Counted from the stretch's first letter, positions 1 through 12,579 are shown. The stretch: 64,000 nt of DNA from Caulobacter vibrioides (GCF_002858865.1 NZ_PJRR01000004.1:124001-188000); one strand, 5' to 3'. Numbers and translations are program-made. Notes: generated from the letters alone by a model not told the origin.

Positions 1-1
1 G

Positions 2-487
2 GCCGCTCTGCTGATCGCCGCGATCCGCGACCCCAAGGTGGTCGACGACCGCATCGAGGTGCTGATGAACCAGGGCTTCGGCGACGAGCGCCTGGACGCC
101 ATCGCCCACGAGCTGGTCAACCTGCGGCTGGAGGCCGATCACGTCGAGACCGGCCTGCTCCGGGGGCGGCTGGCCTCGGCGGGCTATGACGAGGGCGTGC
201 TGGCGGCCCTGGAGCGCGCGGCGGCGCACGTGAAGGCCCTCGATGTCGCCCAGAGCGCGGCCCAGAGCCCGCAAGAGGCGATCCGGGTGCTGTGGTCGCA
301 GGCCTTTGACCTGTTGCTTAGGCTCACGGCTTTGGAGCGGGCCGTCGACGACGCCAAGACCGACCTCGCCGACGACAGCGACTTCCAGACCCTGCTGCGC
401 CTCAAGACCGAGCGCGACGCGGTCAAGCGCCTGATCGAGAGCGGCGGCTGGACCGACCCGGCGCTGGTGTCCCAGGTGCTGCATTAG
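2..487 (+). CDS. dnaG: DNA primase, C-terminal part (5' end outside window)
   Basis: The reading frame is open from base 2 and ends at TAG 485-487, so only about the last 161 residues are present. They form a helical, charged domain without catalytic motifs, as expected for the C-terminal region of DnaG that contacts the DnaB replicative helicase. The visible text (an LRLEADH segment, then a helical stretch ending in a GGWTDPALVSQVLH tail) fits alphaproteobacterial primases. A dnaG-rpoD order is the usual macromolecular-synthesis arrangement and supports the call, although here a sensor kinase gene lies between them. The identification rests on the tail and the neighbour rpoD, because the zinc-finger and TOPRIM domains are outside the window. 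Confidence 0.8.
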   Translation, partial: AALLIAAIRDPKVVDDRIEVLMNQGFGDERLDAIAHELVNLRLEADHVETGLLRGRLASAGYDEGVLAALERAAAHVKALDVAQSAAQSPQEAIRVLWSQAFDLLLRLTALERAVDDAKTDLADDSDFQTLLRLKTERDAVKRLIESGGWTDPALVSQVLH

Positions 488-608
488 GCGCTTGGCCGCC
501 TTCCGGGTTGCGTTTCAGTCCCCGGAGTTGTGAGCTGATCGTGTGTTCGCCGCGCTGAGTCCCCGAAAGGCCCGGCTCGCGTGATTCAAGAGCTACTGCG
601 AGATCAGC

Positions 609-2378
609 GTGTCCGACCTCGAGAGACTGCAGCCCATTCTTGCGACGGCGCTCGACGCGGTCGTGGTCATGGACGTCGAGGGCGTCGTGGTCGACTGGAC
701 CTCGCGCGCCGAGGTTCTTCTGGGGTGGCGGCGGGAGGAGGTTCTCGGGCGCCGGCTCAGCGCCCTGATCCTGCCGTCGGACGCGGGCGAGGGGGGCGCC
801 GAGGACGCCGCGCTGTTCTCGTCTTCCGGTCGCCCCTCGCTGTTCGACGTTCGCCGCGAATTGATGGCGCGTCGCCAAGACGGCGGCTCGATCGCGATCG
901 AGCTGTCCATGGTCCGCTGGAGCGAGCCTGACGCGGCGCCTCTGGTCCTGGGCTTTATTCGCGACATCTCGCGCCGCTCCGAGGCGCTCAAGCGCCTGGT
1001 GGTCAGCGAGGCGCGCTTCCGCGCGGCGATCGACGCGGTTCAGGGCGTGCTTTGGACCAACAACGCCAGCGGCAAGATGGTCGGCGAGCAGCCCGCCTGG
1101 TCGGCCCTGACCGGTCAGACCCGGGAAGAGTACGAGGGCGTCGGCTGGACCAAGGTCGTGCATCCCGACGACGTCGAGCCGACGCTGAGCGCCTGGCTGG
1201 CGGCGGTCGCCGAGAAGCGGACCTTCGAGTTCGAGCACCGCGTGCGGCGGCATGACGGGGTCTGGCGCGATTGCCTCATTCGCGCCGTGCCGCTGATCGG
1301 CGACAACGGCGAGATCCGCGAGTGGGTCGGGGTTCACACCGACATCAGCGAGCAGAAGGCCGCCGCCGAGAAACTGCGCGAGAGCGAGGCGCTGTTCCGC
1401 ACCCTGGCCGACGCCGCTCCCGCGCCGGTGTGGATGACCGAGCCCTGCGGCGGCATGGAGTTCGCCAACGCCGCGTTCGCCGAGCTGGCCAATGTCGATC
1501 GTGAGGCCCTGCTGGGCTACGGCTGGCTCAGCCTGCTGCATCCGGACGACATCGCCGGCCTTCTGGAGCGGCGCCAGGCCGCGCGGGCGGGCCCCGATCC
1601 CTACACCTTCGAGGCGCGGTTCAAGCGTCAGCCCGACGGCTGGCGCTGGATGCTGGCGCACGCCAAGCCGCGCATCGACGCGACCGGCGCGTTCCTCGGC
1701 TATGTCGGGATGGCCATGGATCTCAGCGAGATCAAGAACGCCCAGGCCCAGCAGAAACTGCTGATCAACGAGCTGAACCATCGGGTGAAGAACACCCTCG
1801 CGTCGATCCAGTCGATCGCCCGCCAGACCCTGCGCGCCGACGAGGTCTCGCCGCGCGCGCGTGACCAGTTCATCGACCGGCTGATGGCGATGTCGGCGGC
1901 GCACAACGTGCTGACCAACGAGCGGTGGTCGGGGGCGGTGATCGACGACATCCTGCGCGAGGCCCTGCGTCCCTTCTGCGACGACCGCGATCCCGAGCGC
2001 ATCACCATCACAGGGCCGTCCGTGCGCGTTGAACCGGGCGCGGCCCTGGCGCTGGCGCTGGCGGCGCATGAACTGGGCACCAACGCGGCCAAGTACGGCG
2101 CTCTGTCCACGCCGCACGGACGGGTGACCGTGGCCTGGTCGCTGCGGGGCGAGAACCACGCGCTGGTCCACTGGCGTGAAAGCGGCGGTCCCGAGGTCCA
2201 GGCGCCGACCCGGCGTGGTTTCGGCGCGCGCCTGCTCGAACGCGGCTTGGCCACCGATCTCGGCGGCAAGCCGGAGTTGCTCTTTAAGCCGGAGGGCGTC
2301 GAGGCGCAGCTGCCGGTGCGCGTCGTCCGCGCCGATCCGAACGATCAGGGTCCGGAACAGGTCGTCTCGCCGCCATGA
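609..2378 (+). CDS. Triple-PAS sensor histidine kinase, HWE family
   Basis: A 589-residue soluble kinase with no membrane segment or signal peptide. Three PAS-type sensor domains lie at about residues 8-125, 135-255 and 262-380; the second and third contain the HPDD turn typical of PAS fold 3. The phosphoacceptor region carries NELNHRVKNTLASIQSIARQT at about 390-412, the signature of HWE/HisKA_2 kinases, and the ATPase domain contains the HWRE motif (WxE) that gives the HWE family its name. Start is GTG 609, which begins the PAS-rich frame; no better ATG lies nearby. Such kinases in alphaproteobacteria often act in light, redox or general stress signalling through FAT-GUY receivers or PhyR, but no partner is adjacent. 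Its position between dnaG and rpoD is notable. Confidence 0.9.
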   Translation: MSDLERLQPILATALDAVVVMDVEGVVVDWTSRAEVLLGWRREEVLGRRLSALILPSDAGEGGAEDAALFSSSGRPSLFDVRRELMARRQDGGSIAIELSMVRWSEPDAAPLVLGFIRDISRRSEALKRLVVSEARFRAAIDAVQGVLWTNNASGKMVGEQPAWSALTGQTREEYEGVGWTKVVHPDDVEPTLSAWLAAVAEKRTFEFEHRVRRHDGVWRDCLIRAVPLIGDNGEIREWVGVHTDISEQKAAAEKLRESEALFRTLADAAPAPVWMTEPCGGMEFANAAFAELANVDREALLGYGWLSLLHPDDIAGLLERRQAARAGPDPYTFEARFKRQPDGWRWMLAHAKPRIDATGAFLGYVGMAMDLSEIKNAQAQQKLLINELNHRVKNTLASIQSIARQTLRADEVSPRARDQFIDRLMAMSAAHNVLTNERWSGAVIDDILREALRPFCDDRDPERITITGPSVRVEPGAALALALAAHELGTNAAKYGALSTPHGRVTVAWSLRGENHALVHWRESGGPEVQAPTRRGFGARLLERGLATDLGGKPELLFKPEGVEAQLPVRVVRADPNDQGPEQVVSPP

Positions 2379-2771
2379 TTATTTGAGCTCCTGCGTCGCG
2401 CCATCTTGACACCGGCGTCACCCAAAGCCACATGCCGACTCAAGGATTTGCCACGCAGCTGATTGACATCGCTCGGGCCGCCGGAGCGCGCGCCCTTATC
2501 GAAACAGGATGTCACCCTCGCCGCCGCCTCAGGTCCCCAGCGGTCGCTGACCCGTTCAGGGAAAAGCTCGCCGTGCTCATCGCCTGAACCTCCGCCGGTT
2601 TCCCGCGGAGCGCTTCTACATGGCGGACCAGAGCGCATGCGAGCCGTCTGACGGGAACGTGATCCTTGGGTAAGCGCTGATCAAGGCGCGGATCGGGCAG
2701 GCAAGCCGTTTCAACATGGATTTTCTCGACGCGGGCCTTGCGGGGGCGTCGCGTCGACTTCGGAGAGCTTG
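2379..2771. other. Non-coding leader upstream of rpoD
   Basis: About 390 bp without a convincing gene. It must contain the rpoD promoters. A TTGACA hexamer at 2463-2468 has no good -10 at the right distance, and one GANTC (GACTC, 2437-2441) is present. No terminator for the upstream kinase is evident, so some read-through from the dnaG side into rpoD is possible. Confidence 0.5.
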
Positions 2772-4730
<1,959 letters not shown>

Positions 4731-4752
4731 GGGTCAGGCGACACAGACGAAG

Positions 4753-4783
4753 ACGCCCCGGTCGAAAGGCCGGGGCGTTTTTG
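4753..4783 (+). terminator. Rho-independent terminator of rpoD
   Basis: The stem CGCCCCGG (4754-4761) pairs with CCGGGGCG (4770-4777) around an 8-nt loop and is followed by TTTTT. It lies 23 bp after the rpoD stop. Confidence 0.9.
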
Positions 4784-4826
4784 TTTGGGGGTTGCGACAT
4801 TGGGAGGAGCGTGCGCCGTGCGCGCC

Positions 4827-4917
4827 GTCCTCGCCCTTCGACAAGCTCAGGGTGAGGACGATGATTGGCGCCGGCTGGTACAAAATCCTCATCCTGAGCT
4901 TGTCGAAGGACGAGGAT
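4827..4917. repeat. Family B palindromic intergenic repeat, copy 1
   Basis: The left arm reads CCTTCGACAAGCTCAGGGTG and the right arm its near-complement CATCCTGAGCTTGTCGAAGG, separated by about 25 bp. The element would fold into a long hairpin. A second copy is at 21037-21127 with arms in the same order. Each copy neighbours a family A element. Confidence 0.85.
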
Positions 4918-4940
4918 TTCCACTCAGCCAGGAACCTCCC

Positions 4941-5052
4941 GTGTCATCCCGGCCGAAGCGAAGCGGAGAGCCGGGACCCAGGGGCGGCCCGCACGGCGTT
5001 TCGTCACCCCCTGGGTCCCGGATAGCCTCTGCGAGGCTTCCGGGATGACACG
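4941..5052. repeat. Family A palindromic intergenic repeat, copy 1
   Basis: Starts GTGTCATCCCGGCC and ends GGCTTCCGGGATGACACG, with inner arms CCGGGACCCAGGGG and CCCCTGGGTCCCGG. The whole 112 bp can form one long hairpin. Related copies lie near 8.5, 11.1, 20.9, 22.5, 24.0 and 43.4 kb. Confidence 0.9.
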
Positions 5053-5100
5053 TGTGTCTATCTGCTCAGAGCGGTTGTTGAGGCGCCGCCCGTGCTGCGC

Positions 5101-5616
5101 CTAAGCCCCCGTCAGGGTCACATCCACCATGATCTCGCCCGAGATCGCCTCCAGCGCCGTCTGCACGGCCGAGGCGGAGAGAGCCACCGGCAGGCGCAGG
5201 CGGGCGTCCAGGTGGAACAGCGGCGCGCCGGAATAGGGCTCGACGCTGAGGCGGGTCTCGAAGGTCTCGATATTGGCATGCAGGCCGCTCAGCACGGCGG
5301 TGACCTGGGCCACGATGCCCGGGCGGTCCTGGCCGACCACGCTAAAGGCGACGGTCTCGCCCGCTGCGGGGGCGGCCTCCAGCGCCGGCGCGATCCGCAC
5401 CTCCAGCCCCTGGGCGTCCACCTCGGCCACGGCGGCGCGCAGGGCGTCCACCGAGGCGGCGTCCAGCGCCACCAGCACCGAGCCGACATAGAGCCCGCCC
5501 AGTTGGCTGAGATGACTCTCCAGCCAGTTGCCGCCGGCCGACAGAACCGCCTTGGCCAGGGCCTCGGTGAGGCCGGGCCGGTCGCTGCCGACGACGCTGA
5601 GGATCAGGTTGGCCAT
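5101..5616 (-). CDS. GcvR-like protein with tandem ACT domains
   Basis: A 171-residue protein opening with LILSVVGSDRPGLTEALAKAV, an ACT-domain signature, and repeating it near residue 90 as FSVVGQDRPGIVAQVTAVL. Two ACT domains without a catalytic domain match the GcvR family, which in E. coli represses glycine cleavage by binding GcvA. No gcvA or gcv gene is in the window, so the partner here is unknown and a general amino-acid-sensing role is equally possible. The start has a good AGGGAG ribosome site about 5 nt before ATG. It lies 50 bp downstream of ilvR on the same strand and may be co-transcribed with it. Confidence 0.8.
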   Translation of the reverse strand: MANLILSVVGSDRPGLTEALAKAVLSAGGNWLESHLSQLGGLYVGSVLVALDAASVDALRAAVAEVDAQGLEVRIAPALEAAPAAGETVAFSVVGQDRPGIVAQVTAVLSGLHANIETFETRLSVEPYSGAPLFHLDARLRLPVALSASAVQTALEAISGEIMVDVTLTGA

Positions 5617-5666
5617 GGAAGCTCCCTAAGAGGTTTTTCCGAGCCAGCCACGCGCCTTGGCCGGCG

Positions 5667-6557
5667 TCAATCCGGGGCGGACCCGTCCTCGGTCACGAGG
5701 CGCAGCAGACCCTGCAACGTCGGGGCCGCCTCGTCGCGTCGCCAGACAAGGCCCGTCTCCAGGATCGGGGGATCGACGAGGTCGACATAGCGAACCCCCG
5801 CGCGAGCCAGTTTCCGCAGCGAGGCGGGCGCCAGCGCCATGCCAAGGCCCGCCGAGACCAAGCTGATGATGGTCTGCATCTGGATGGCTTCCTGGACGAT
5901 CCGGACGGGCTGGCCGCGCGCGGCCACATAGCCGGTGACAAGGTCGTGGAACGCCGGAGCCACGGTTCGGGGAAACAGCACCAGCGGAACGTCCGCCAGG
6001 GCGCCCAGGTCCAGCGGCCCTTCGGCGGCCCACGCCTCGGGCGTGACGGCCACCAGGGGCTCGGACACCAGCCGCCGATAGGCCAGGGCTGCGGGCAGGG
6101 ACCGGTTCGGCGGCGGGATGATGATGCCCGCATGCCGCTCGCCGGCCAGCACCGCCGGCACCTGGACGTCGCTGGTGGCCTCGACCAGCTGGATCTCGAC
6201 GCCCGGAAACGCCTCCGCGTAGCGCCGGACGAGGTCGGGCAGGACGCTGTAGTCGGCGGTGCTGACGAACGACAGCGACAAATAGCCGGTCTGGCCGTCG
6301 CGCAGCCGCCTTGCGGTGTCGGGCAGGGCGTCGACCGCCGCCAGCGCCTCACGCACATGCGGCAGCCACTGCCGGCCCAGCGCGGTCAGCTCGACATGCC
6401 GCTTGGTGCGGGCGAAGAGCGGCGCGCCCAGCGCCTTTTCCAGCGCCTGGATCGACTGGCTGAGCGGCGGCTGGGTGATGCCCAGGCGCTCGGCGGCCCG
6501 GCCGAAGTGCAGGGTCTCGGCCACGGTGGCGAAATGGCGGAACTGGCGGATGTCCAT
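5667..6557 (-). CDS. ilvR: LysR-type regulator of branched-chain amino acid synthesis
   Basis: A 296-residue LysR-family protein. The winged helix-turn-helix is at residues 1-60 (MDIRQFRHFATVAE, then AAERLGITQPPLSQSIQALE). The effector-binding domain is at about 90-290. It is divergent from ilvD with exactly 98 bp between the start codons, the arrangement I recall for C. crescentus ilvR, whose product activates ilvD and ilvBN. The shared spacer contains an 18-bp palindrome of LysR-box type. The family and position are seen directly; the gene name rests on the synteny. Confidence 0.88.
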   Translation of the reverse strand: MDIRQFRHFATVAETLHFGRAAERLGITQPPLSQSIQALEKALGAPLFARTKRHVELTALGRQWLPHVREALAAVDALPDTARRLRDGQTGYLSLSFVSTADYSVLPDLVRRYAEAFPGVEIQLVEATSDVQVPAVLAGERHAGIIIPPPNRSLPAALAYRRLVSEPLVAVTPEAWAAEGPLDLGALADVPLVLFPRTVAPAFHDLVTGYVAARGQPVRIVQEAIQMQTIISLVSAGLGMALAPASLRKLARAGVRYVDLVDPPILETGLVWRRDEAAPTLQGLLRLVTEDGSAPD

Positions 6558-6655
6558 TGTTATAGGTTTAGCGACTTAATCGCCGCCGATTAATATATTT
6601 TTCGATCGATCCGACCTCGCGTAAAAGACCTTACGACCGACATTGGATTGACCCC
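6558..6655. promoter_or_regulatory. Divergent ilvR-ilvD control region with LysR-type box
   Basis: This AT-rich 98-bp spacer contains TTAATCG (6576-6582) and CGATTAA (6587-6593), a perfect inverted repeat with a 4-bp centre that fits the T-N11-A LysR box. It lies 18 bp from the ilvR start and is the obvious candidate IlvR operator. Confidence 0.7.
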
Positions 6656-8509
6656 ATGCCTCCCTATCGCTCACGCACCACCACCCATGGCCGCAACATG
6701 GCCGGCGCCCGGGGCCTCTGGCGCGCCACCGGCATGAAGGACGAGGACTTCGGCAAGCCGATCATCGCCGTGGCCAACAGCTTCACCCAGTTCGTGCCGG
6801 GTCACGTGCACCTGAAGGACCTGGGCCAGCTGGTCGCCCGCGAGATCGAGGCGGCCGGGGGCGTGGCCAAGGAGTTCAACACCATCGCCGTCGACGACGG
6901 CATCGCCATGGGCCACGGCGGCATGCTGTACTCGCTGCCCAGCCGCGACCTGATCGCCGACAGCGTCGAGTACATGGTCAACGCCCACTGCGCCGACGCG
7001 ATCGTCTGCATCTCCAACTGCGACAAGATCACCCCCGGCATGCTGATGGCCGCCATGCGCCTGAACATCCCGGTGGTCTTCGTCTCGGGCGGGCCGATGG
7101 AGGCCGGCAAGGTGACGGTGAAGGGCAAGATCCGGGCGCTGGACCTGGTGGACGCCATGGTCGTGGCCGCCGACGACAGCTATTCCGACGAAGAAGTGAC
7201 CGCGATCGAGAAGGCCGCGTGCCCGACCTGCGGCTCATGCTCGGGCATGTTCACCGCCAACTCGATGAACTGCCTGACCGAAGCCCTGGGCCTGTCCTTG
7301 CCCGGCAACGGTTCGGTGCTGGCCACCCACGCCGACCGTGAGGCGCTGTTCAAGGAAGCCGGCCGTGTGGTCGTGGACCTCTGCCAGCGCTGGTACGAGC
7401 AGGAGGATCCGACCGCCCTGCCGCGCGGCATCGCCACCCGCGCCGCGTTCGAGAACGCCATGAGTCTCGACATCGCTATGGGCGGCTCGACCAACACCGT
7501 GCTGCACTTGCTGGCCGCCGCGCATGAGGGCGGCATCGACTTCAGCATGGCCGACATCGACCGTTTGTCGCGCCGCGTGCCGTGCCTCTCCAAGGTGGCC
7601 CCGGCCAAGAGCGACGTGCACATGGAGGACGTCCACCGCGCCGGCGGCGTCATGGCCATTCTGGGCGAGCTGGAGCGCGGCGGCCTGATCGACGCCAGCC
7701 AGCCGACCGTCCACGCTCCCACCATGGCCGAGGCCCTGGCCCGCTGGGACATCGGCCGCACCAACAGCCAGACCGCCCACGAGTTCTTCAAGGCCGCGCC
7801 GGGCGGCAAGCCGACCCAGGTCGCCTTCAGCCAGGCCGCCCGCTGGGAGGAGCTGGACCTGGATCGCGAAAACGGCGTCATCCGCTCGGTCGAGCACCCG
7901 TTCTCCAAGGACGGGGGCCTGGCGGTCCTGTTCGGCAATCTCGCGCCTGAGGGCTGCATCGTGAAGACGGCCGGGGTCGACGAGTCGATCCTGACCTTCC
8001 GGGGCTCGGCCCGCGTCTTTGAAAGCCAGGACTCGGCGGTCAGCGGCATCCTGGGCGGTCAGGTCAAGGCCGGCGAGGTGGTGGTCATCCGCTACGAAGG
8101 CCCCAAGGGCGGGCCGGGCATGCAGGAGATGCTGTACCCGACCACCTATCTGAAATCGAAGGGCCTGGGCGCGGCCTGCGCCCTGATCACCGACGGCCGC
8201 TTCTCGGGCGGCACCTCGGGCCTGTCGATCGGCCACGTCTCGCCCGAAGCCGGCGAGGGCGGCCTGATCGCCCTGGTGGAGACCGGCGACTCGATCCTGA
8301 TCGACATCCCGACGCGCGGGATCACGCTGGAGGTCTCCGACGAGGTGCTGGCCGCCCGTCGTGAGGCGCAGCTGGCGCGCGGCAAGGACGCCTGGACGCC
8401 CAAGGATCGCCAGCGCGAGGTCAGCCCCGCCCTGCGCGCCTACGCCGCCATGACCACCAACGCCGCCCGCGGCGCGGTGCGCGACGTCAGCCAGATCGAG
8501 CGGGGGTAG
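6656..8509 (+). CDS. ilvD: Dihydroxy-acid dehydratase
   Basis: A 617-residue IlvD/Edd-family enzyme that dehydrates 2,3-dihydroxyisovalerate and 2,3-dihydroxymethylvalerate in valine and isoleucine synthesis. The iron-sulfur cysteines are visible in CISNCDK (about residue 122) and [19 protein letters not shown] (about 194). The C-terminal [10 protein letters not shown] motif is also present. Full-length for the long (E. coli-like) type. The ribosome site is weak (GGATTG before CCCC-ATG). It is divergent from ilvR, which probably activates it. Confidence 0.97.
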   Translation: MPPYRSRTTTHGRNMAGARGLWRATGMKDEDFGKPIIAVANSFTQFVPGHVHLKDLGQLVAREIEAAGGVAKEFNTIAVDDGIAMGHGGMLYSLPSRDLIADSVEYMVNAHCADAIVCISNCDKITPGMLMAAMRLNIPVVFVSGGPMEAGKVTVKGKIRALDLVDAMVVAADDSYSDEEVTAIEKAACPTCGSCSGMFTANSMNCLTEALGLSLPGNGSVLATHADREALFKEAGRVVVDLCQRWYEQEDPTALPRGIATRAAFENAMSLDIAMGGSTNTVLHLLAAAHEGGIDFSMADIDRLSRRVPCLSKVAPAKSDVHMEDVHRAGGVMAILGELERGGLIDASQPTVHAPTMAEALARWDIGRTNSQTAHEFFKAAPGGKPTQVAFSQAARWEELDLDRENGVIRSVEHPFSKDGGLAVLFGNLAPEGCIVKTAGVDESILTFRGSARVFESQDSAVSGILGGQVKAGEVVVIRYEGPKGGPGMQEMLYPTTYLKSKGLGAACALITDGRFSGGTSGLSIGHVSPEAGEGGLIALVETGDSILIDIPTRGITLEVSDEVLAARREAQLARGKDAWTPKDRQREVSPALRAYAAMTTNAARGAVRDVSQIERG

Positions 8510-8524
8510 GCGACACCCATAACC

Positions 8525-8568
8525 GTGTCATCCCGGATAGCCTCTGCGAGGCTTCCGGCCGGGATGAC
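8525..8568. repeat. Family A repeat, shortened copy 2
   Basis: Only the outer parts remain: GTGTCATCCCGG, then GATAGCCTCTGCGAGGCTTCCGG, then CCGGGATGAC. The central CCCAGGGG arms are missing, which suggests internal deletion of a full element. Confidence 0.8.
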
Positions 8569-8588
8569 GACAGAAGATGAGTGGAGCC

Positions 8589-8694
8589 TAGAGCATTTTT
8601 CGAGCGAAGTGGTCCCGGTTCGCGTGAAGAAAAATGCGCCAAAACAAAAGACTAGAGCTCACGGCCTGGCGCAGTCAGGTCGTGAAACGCTCTA
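8589..8694. repeat. Family C palindromic repeat, copy 1
   Basis: Bounded by TAGAGC (8589-8594) and GCTCTA (8689-8694). An inner stem pairs GCATTTTTC (8593-8601) with GAAAAATGC (8629-8637). It shares the TAGAGC/GCTCTA boundary with elements at 42.3 and 59.6 kb. Confidence 0.75.
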
Positions 8695-8698
8695 GCGT

Positions 8699-8733
8699 GA
8701 AAAAGGCCCCGGCGTTTCCGCCGGGGCCTTTCC
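8699..8733. terminator. Bidirectional terminator between ilvD and katG
   Basis: AAAGGCCCCGGCG (8702-8714) pairs with CGCCGGGGCCTTT (8719-8731) around TTTC. The A run and T run allow use from both strands, serving the convergent ilvD and katG. Confidence 0.85.
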
Positions 8734-8751
8734 ATCTTCAGTCGCTAGATC

Positions 8752-10998
<2,247 letters not shown>

Positions 10999-11092
10999 TC
11001 ATTGGTAAAATTGATTGTTCTTATCGGATGGATAGAGGAAACCATTCTGTGGGCGGTGGAGGGCCGAGGGAGACGCCTCGCAATTGAAAAGC

Positions 11093-11208
11093 GTGTCATC
11101 CCGGAAGCCTCGCAGAGGCTATCCGGGACCCAGGGGGTGACGAAACGCCGTGTGGGCCGCCCCTGGGTCCCGGCTCTACGCGCTGCGCGCTCCGGCCGGG
11201 ATGACACG
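11093..11208. repeat. Family A repeat, copy 3
   Basis: Full-length copy beginning GTGTCATCCCGGAAGCCTCG and ending CCGGCCGGGATGACACG, with the inner GGGACCCAGGGG and CCCCTGGGTCCC arms. It lies upstream of katG. Confidence 0.9.
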
Positions 11209-11547
11209 AGGTGTGGATTCTGGAGTCGCGGCGTCACCCGTAATTCCGACACCGTAATTCCGGCGGCGAACCCAGGGAACCCCAGAGCGGTCCGGCCCCT
11301 CGCAGCTGCAGGCACCCGTCAAGTTCCAAAGGCTCTTGACGAGTTTGGGCTGAGATTCGACCGCGCGGCGCGCCAATGCGGAATGGTTCCGCAGGTCAGC
11401 ACTGACCAGGAACTTGGCCTTGAAAAAAGTTCGCTAGAGCAAAACGTTGCTCGGCCTACGAAAATAGCGCCCGTTCACAGGTTGTTAATGCTTTTCTGGG
11501 GTGCAGGCATTGACGAGTCATTCACCAGCGTGGCCCCATATCAGGGC
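11209..11547. other. Non-coding stretch before the structured RNA locus
   Basis: About 340 bp with no supported gene. Two direct copies of GTAATTCCG (around 11239 and 11252) and an AT-richer block at 11420-11500 stand out. A TTGACG hexamer near 11510 followed by CCATATC near 11536 could be a promoter for the locus downstream, but the spacing is long. Confidence 0.4.
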
Positions 11548-11760
11548 TGACGGGGCTCCTCAGCCACAAAATGTTGTGTGAGGCCCCGCCGGTAGCGAAA
11601 CGCCCTCGCTTTGGAGGGCGCAGATTTGGGAGGTGCCGGCCGCCGCGATGAACTGAAATGAAGAGGGCTCGACCCTCTTTCGAGAGCCGAGCCCCTGAAG
11701 CCCGGCCGGAAGGCCAAACCTCTGTCTTCACACACCGAGTGTTGCACCCTTCCGGCCGCC
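11548..11760 (+). ncRNA. Structured RNA locus resembling phage C4 antisense RNA
   Basis: Four strong stem-loops follow one another. The first is 11551-11588 (CGGGGC/GCCCCG with CTCA/TGAG and CACAA/TTGTG). The second is 11601-11620 (CGCCCTC/GAGGGCG). The third is 11662-11680 (AAGAGGG/CCCTCTT). The fourth is 11704-11757 (GGCCGGAAGG/CCTTCCGGCC). The third competes with an alternative pairing of GGGCTCG (11666-11672) with CGAGCCC (11689-11695). Read on the minus strand, the region contains the phrases SGRASGARLS, ISVHRGGR and RFATGGASH. I recognise these from phage Ash and Icd-like predicted proteins, which overlap C4 antisense RNAs of P1/P4-type phages. The strand is uncertain and the exact ends are unknown. 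Confidence 0.5.
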
Positions 11761-11791
11761 CCTTCAACCCCGATGATAAGGGAACGGGCCG

Positions 11792-11887
11792 ATGCGCATC
11801 CGCATCAACGTCCGCACCTATCGTCGCCGCCGATTTGGTCGGGAAGAGACGGTCCGCCGTCACACCCGCCGCTGGCCGCGTCGATAG
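11792..11887 (+). CDS. Arginine-rich micro-ORF
   Basis: ATG 11792 to TAG 11887 would encode 31 residues, about half of them arginine (it starts MRIRINVRTYRRRR and ends RRWPRR). AAGGGA at 11778-11783 is a plausible ribosome site 8 nt upstream. It follows the structured RNA locus directly. Nothing in the residues indicates a function beyond likely nucleic-acid binding, and it could be a chance frame in GC-rich DNA. Confidence 0.35.
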   Translation: MRIRINVRTYRRRRFGREETVRRHTRRWPRR

Positions 11888-11984
11888 GGCTGATCCGTCA
11901 AGGATCTAGAGGAACGCCGGCGAGCAATACCTCGTCGGCGTTCCCGGACCCCTTCCTAAGCATCGGCGCCTGGAACAGACAACC

Positions 11985-12425
11985 ATGACAGAGACACCCC
12001 AATCGCGCTGGAAGACAGCGTGGTCATTCATGCTCAGCATCAAGCACCTCGCTGTGGAATCGCCTGATGTCCACAGCGCCCACTCACCTGCGATTTACCT
12101 GCTAGGCGGCTTCGTGCTCGAGCTCGGTTTCAAATCCTTCCTTTCAGGTCGCTCCGCCTCGTTCAAGTTCGATCACAAGCTCAAGGATCTGTACGGATCC
12201 TATCTCGAAGCTGGCGGTGAGGACGACCCAGGTTTGGCTGAGATGGTTGAAATGATGGCTGACCCGCACCAGCGCCACTTCTGGCGATACATGCCGGCCG
12301 AGGAACAGATGCTGGTCCCGACGCCCGGCGCGCTCGCCAATCACCTTGAGCCGTTTTTGATCAGCATCGCGAACCAAGTCTCAGGCGGGCCAGAGCTCTC
12401 AAAAGCGTGGCTTGATGCGGGCTAG
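11985..12425 (+). CDS. Hypothetical protein, possible HEPN-like fold
   Basis: A 146-residue, mostly helical protein that I do not recognise with certainty. The stretch AIYLLGGFVLELGFKSFLSGR followed about 10 residues later by DHKLKDLYGSYLEAGG resembles HEPN proteins, in which a helix with an E-x-x-K pattern precedes an H-x-L-x-x-L helix. The catalytic R-x(4-6)-H motif of HEPN ribonucleases is not matched exactly: the nearest Arg is 8 residues before the His. Its codon use is less GC-biased than its neighbours and it stands alone with its own terminator, which suggests acquisition by transfer. It could be an RNase-type defence or toxin protein, or something unrelated. Confidence 0.6.
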   Translation: MTETPQSRWKTAWSFMLSIKHLAVESPDVHSAHSPAIYLLGGFVLELGFKSFLSGRSASFKFDHKLKDLYGSYLEAGGEDDPGLAEMVEMMADPHQRHFWRYMPAEEQMLVPTPGALANHLEPFLISIANQVSGGPELSKAWLDAG

Positions 12426-12439
12426 CTGAAGCGTCGAAG

Positions 12440-12470
12440 AGCCCCGCCGGCGCGAGCCGGCGGGGCTTTC
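12440..12470 (+). terminator. Terminator after the HEPN-like gene
   Basis: AGCCCCGCCGG (12440-12450) pairs with CCGGCGGGGCT (12457-12467), followed by TTTC. It starts 14 bp after the stop codon. Confidence 0.85.
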
Positions 12471-12579
12471 TGTTGGAGGACTCAAGTCCGCAAAGGGCGA
12501 GCACTTGGTACGATGATCGGCCCGGCCGGCGGCGGGCTAGTGTCGTGTTCGGTCACGACGCCAGAGCGCTCCCCACCGC

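Noticed and set aside
423..2171. A 582-codon open frame on the minus strand over the HWE kinase gene
   Set aside because: It is the antisense shadow expected in GC-rich DNA: low-complexity composition, no domains, and the plus-strand frame has three PAS domains and a complete kinase.
2463..2468. TTGACA as an rpoD -35 element
   Set aside because: No acceptable -10 element follows at 16-19 bp, so I did not call a promoter there.
6558..6655. Attenuator or riboswitch in front of ilvD
   Set aside because: There is no leader peptide rich in Ile, Leu or Val and no terminator hairpin; the dyad fits a LysR box instead.
11548..11760. tmRNA, RNase P RNA, SRP RNA or 6S RNA
   Set aside because: None of the hallmark sequences (tag-coding frame, tRNA-like T arm, GAAA-type P RNA core, GGAAGG SRP tip in context) is present; the C4-like reading explains more.
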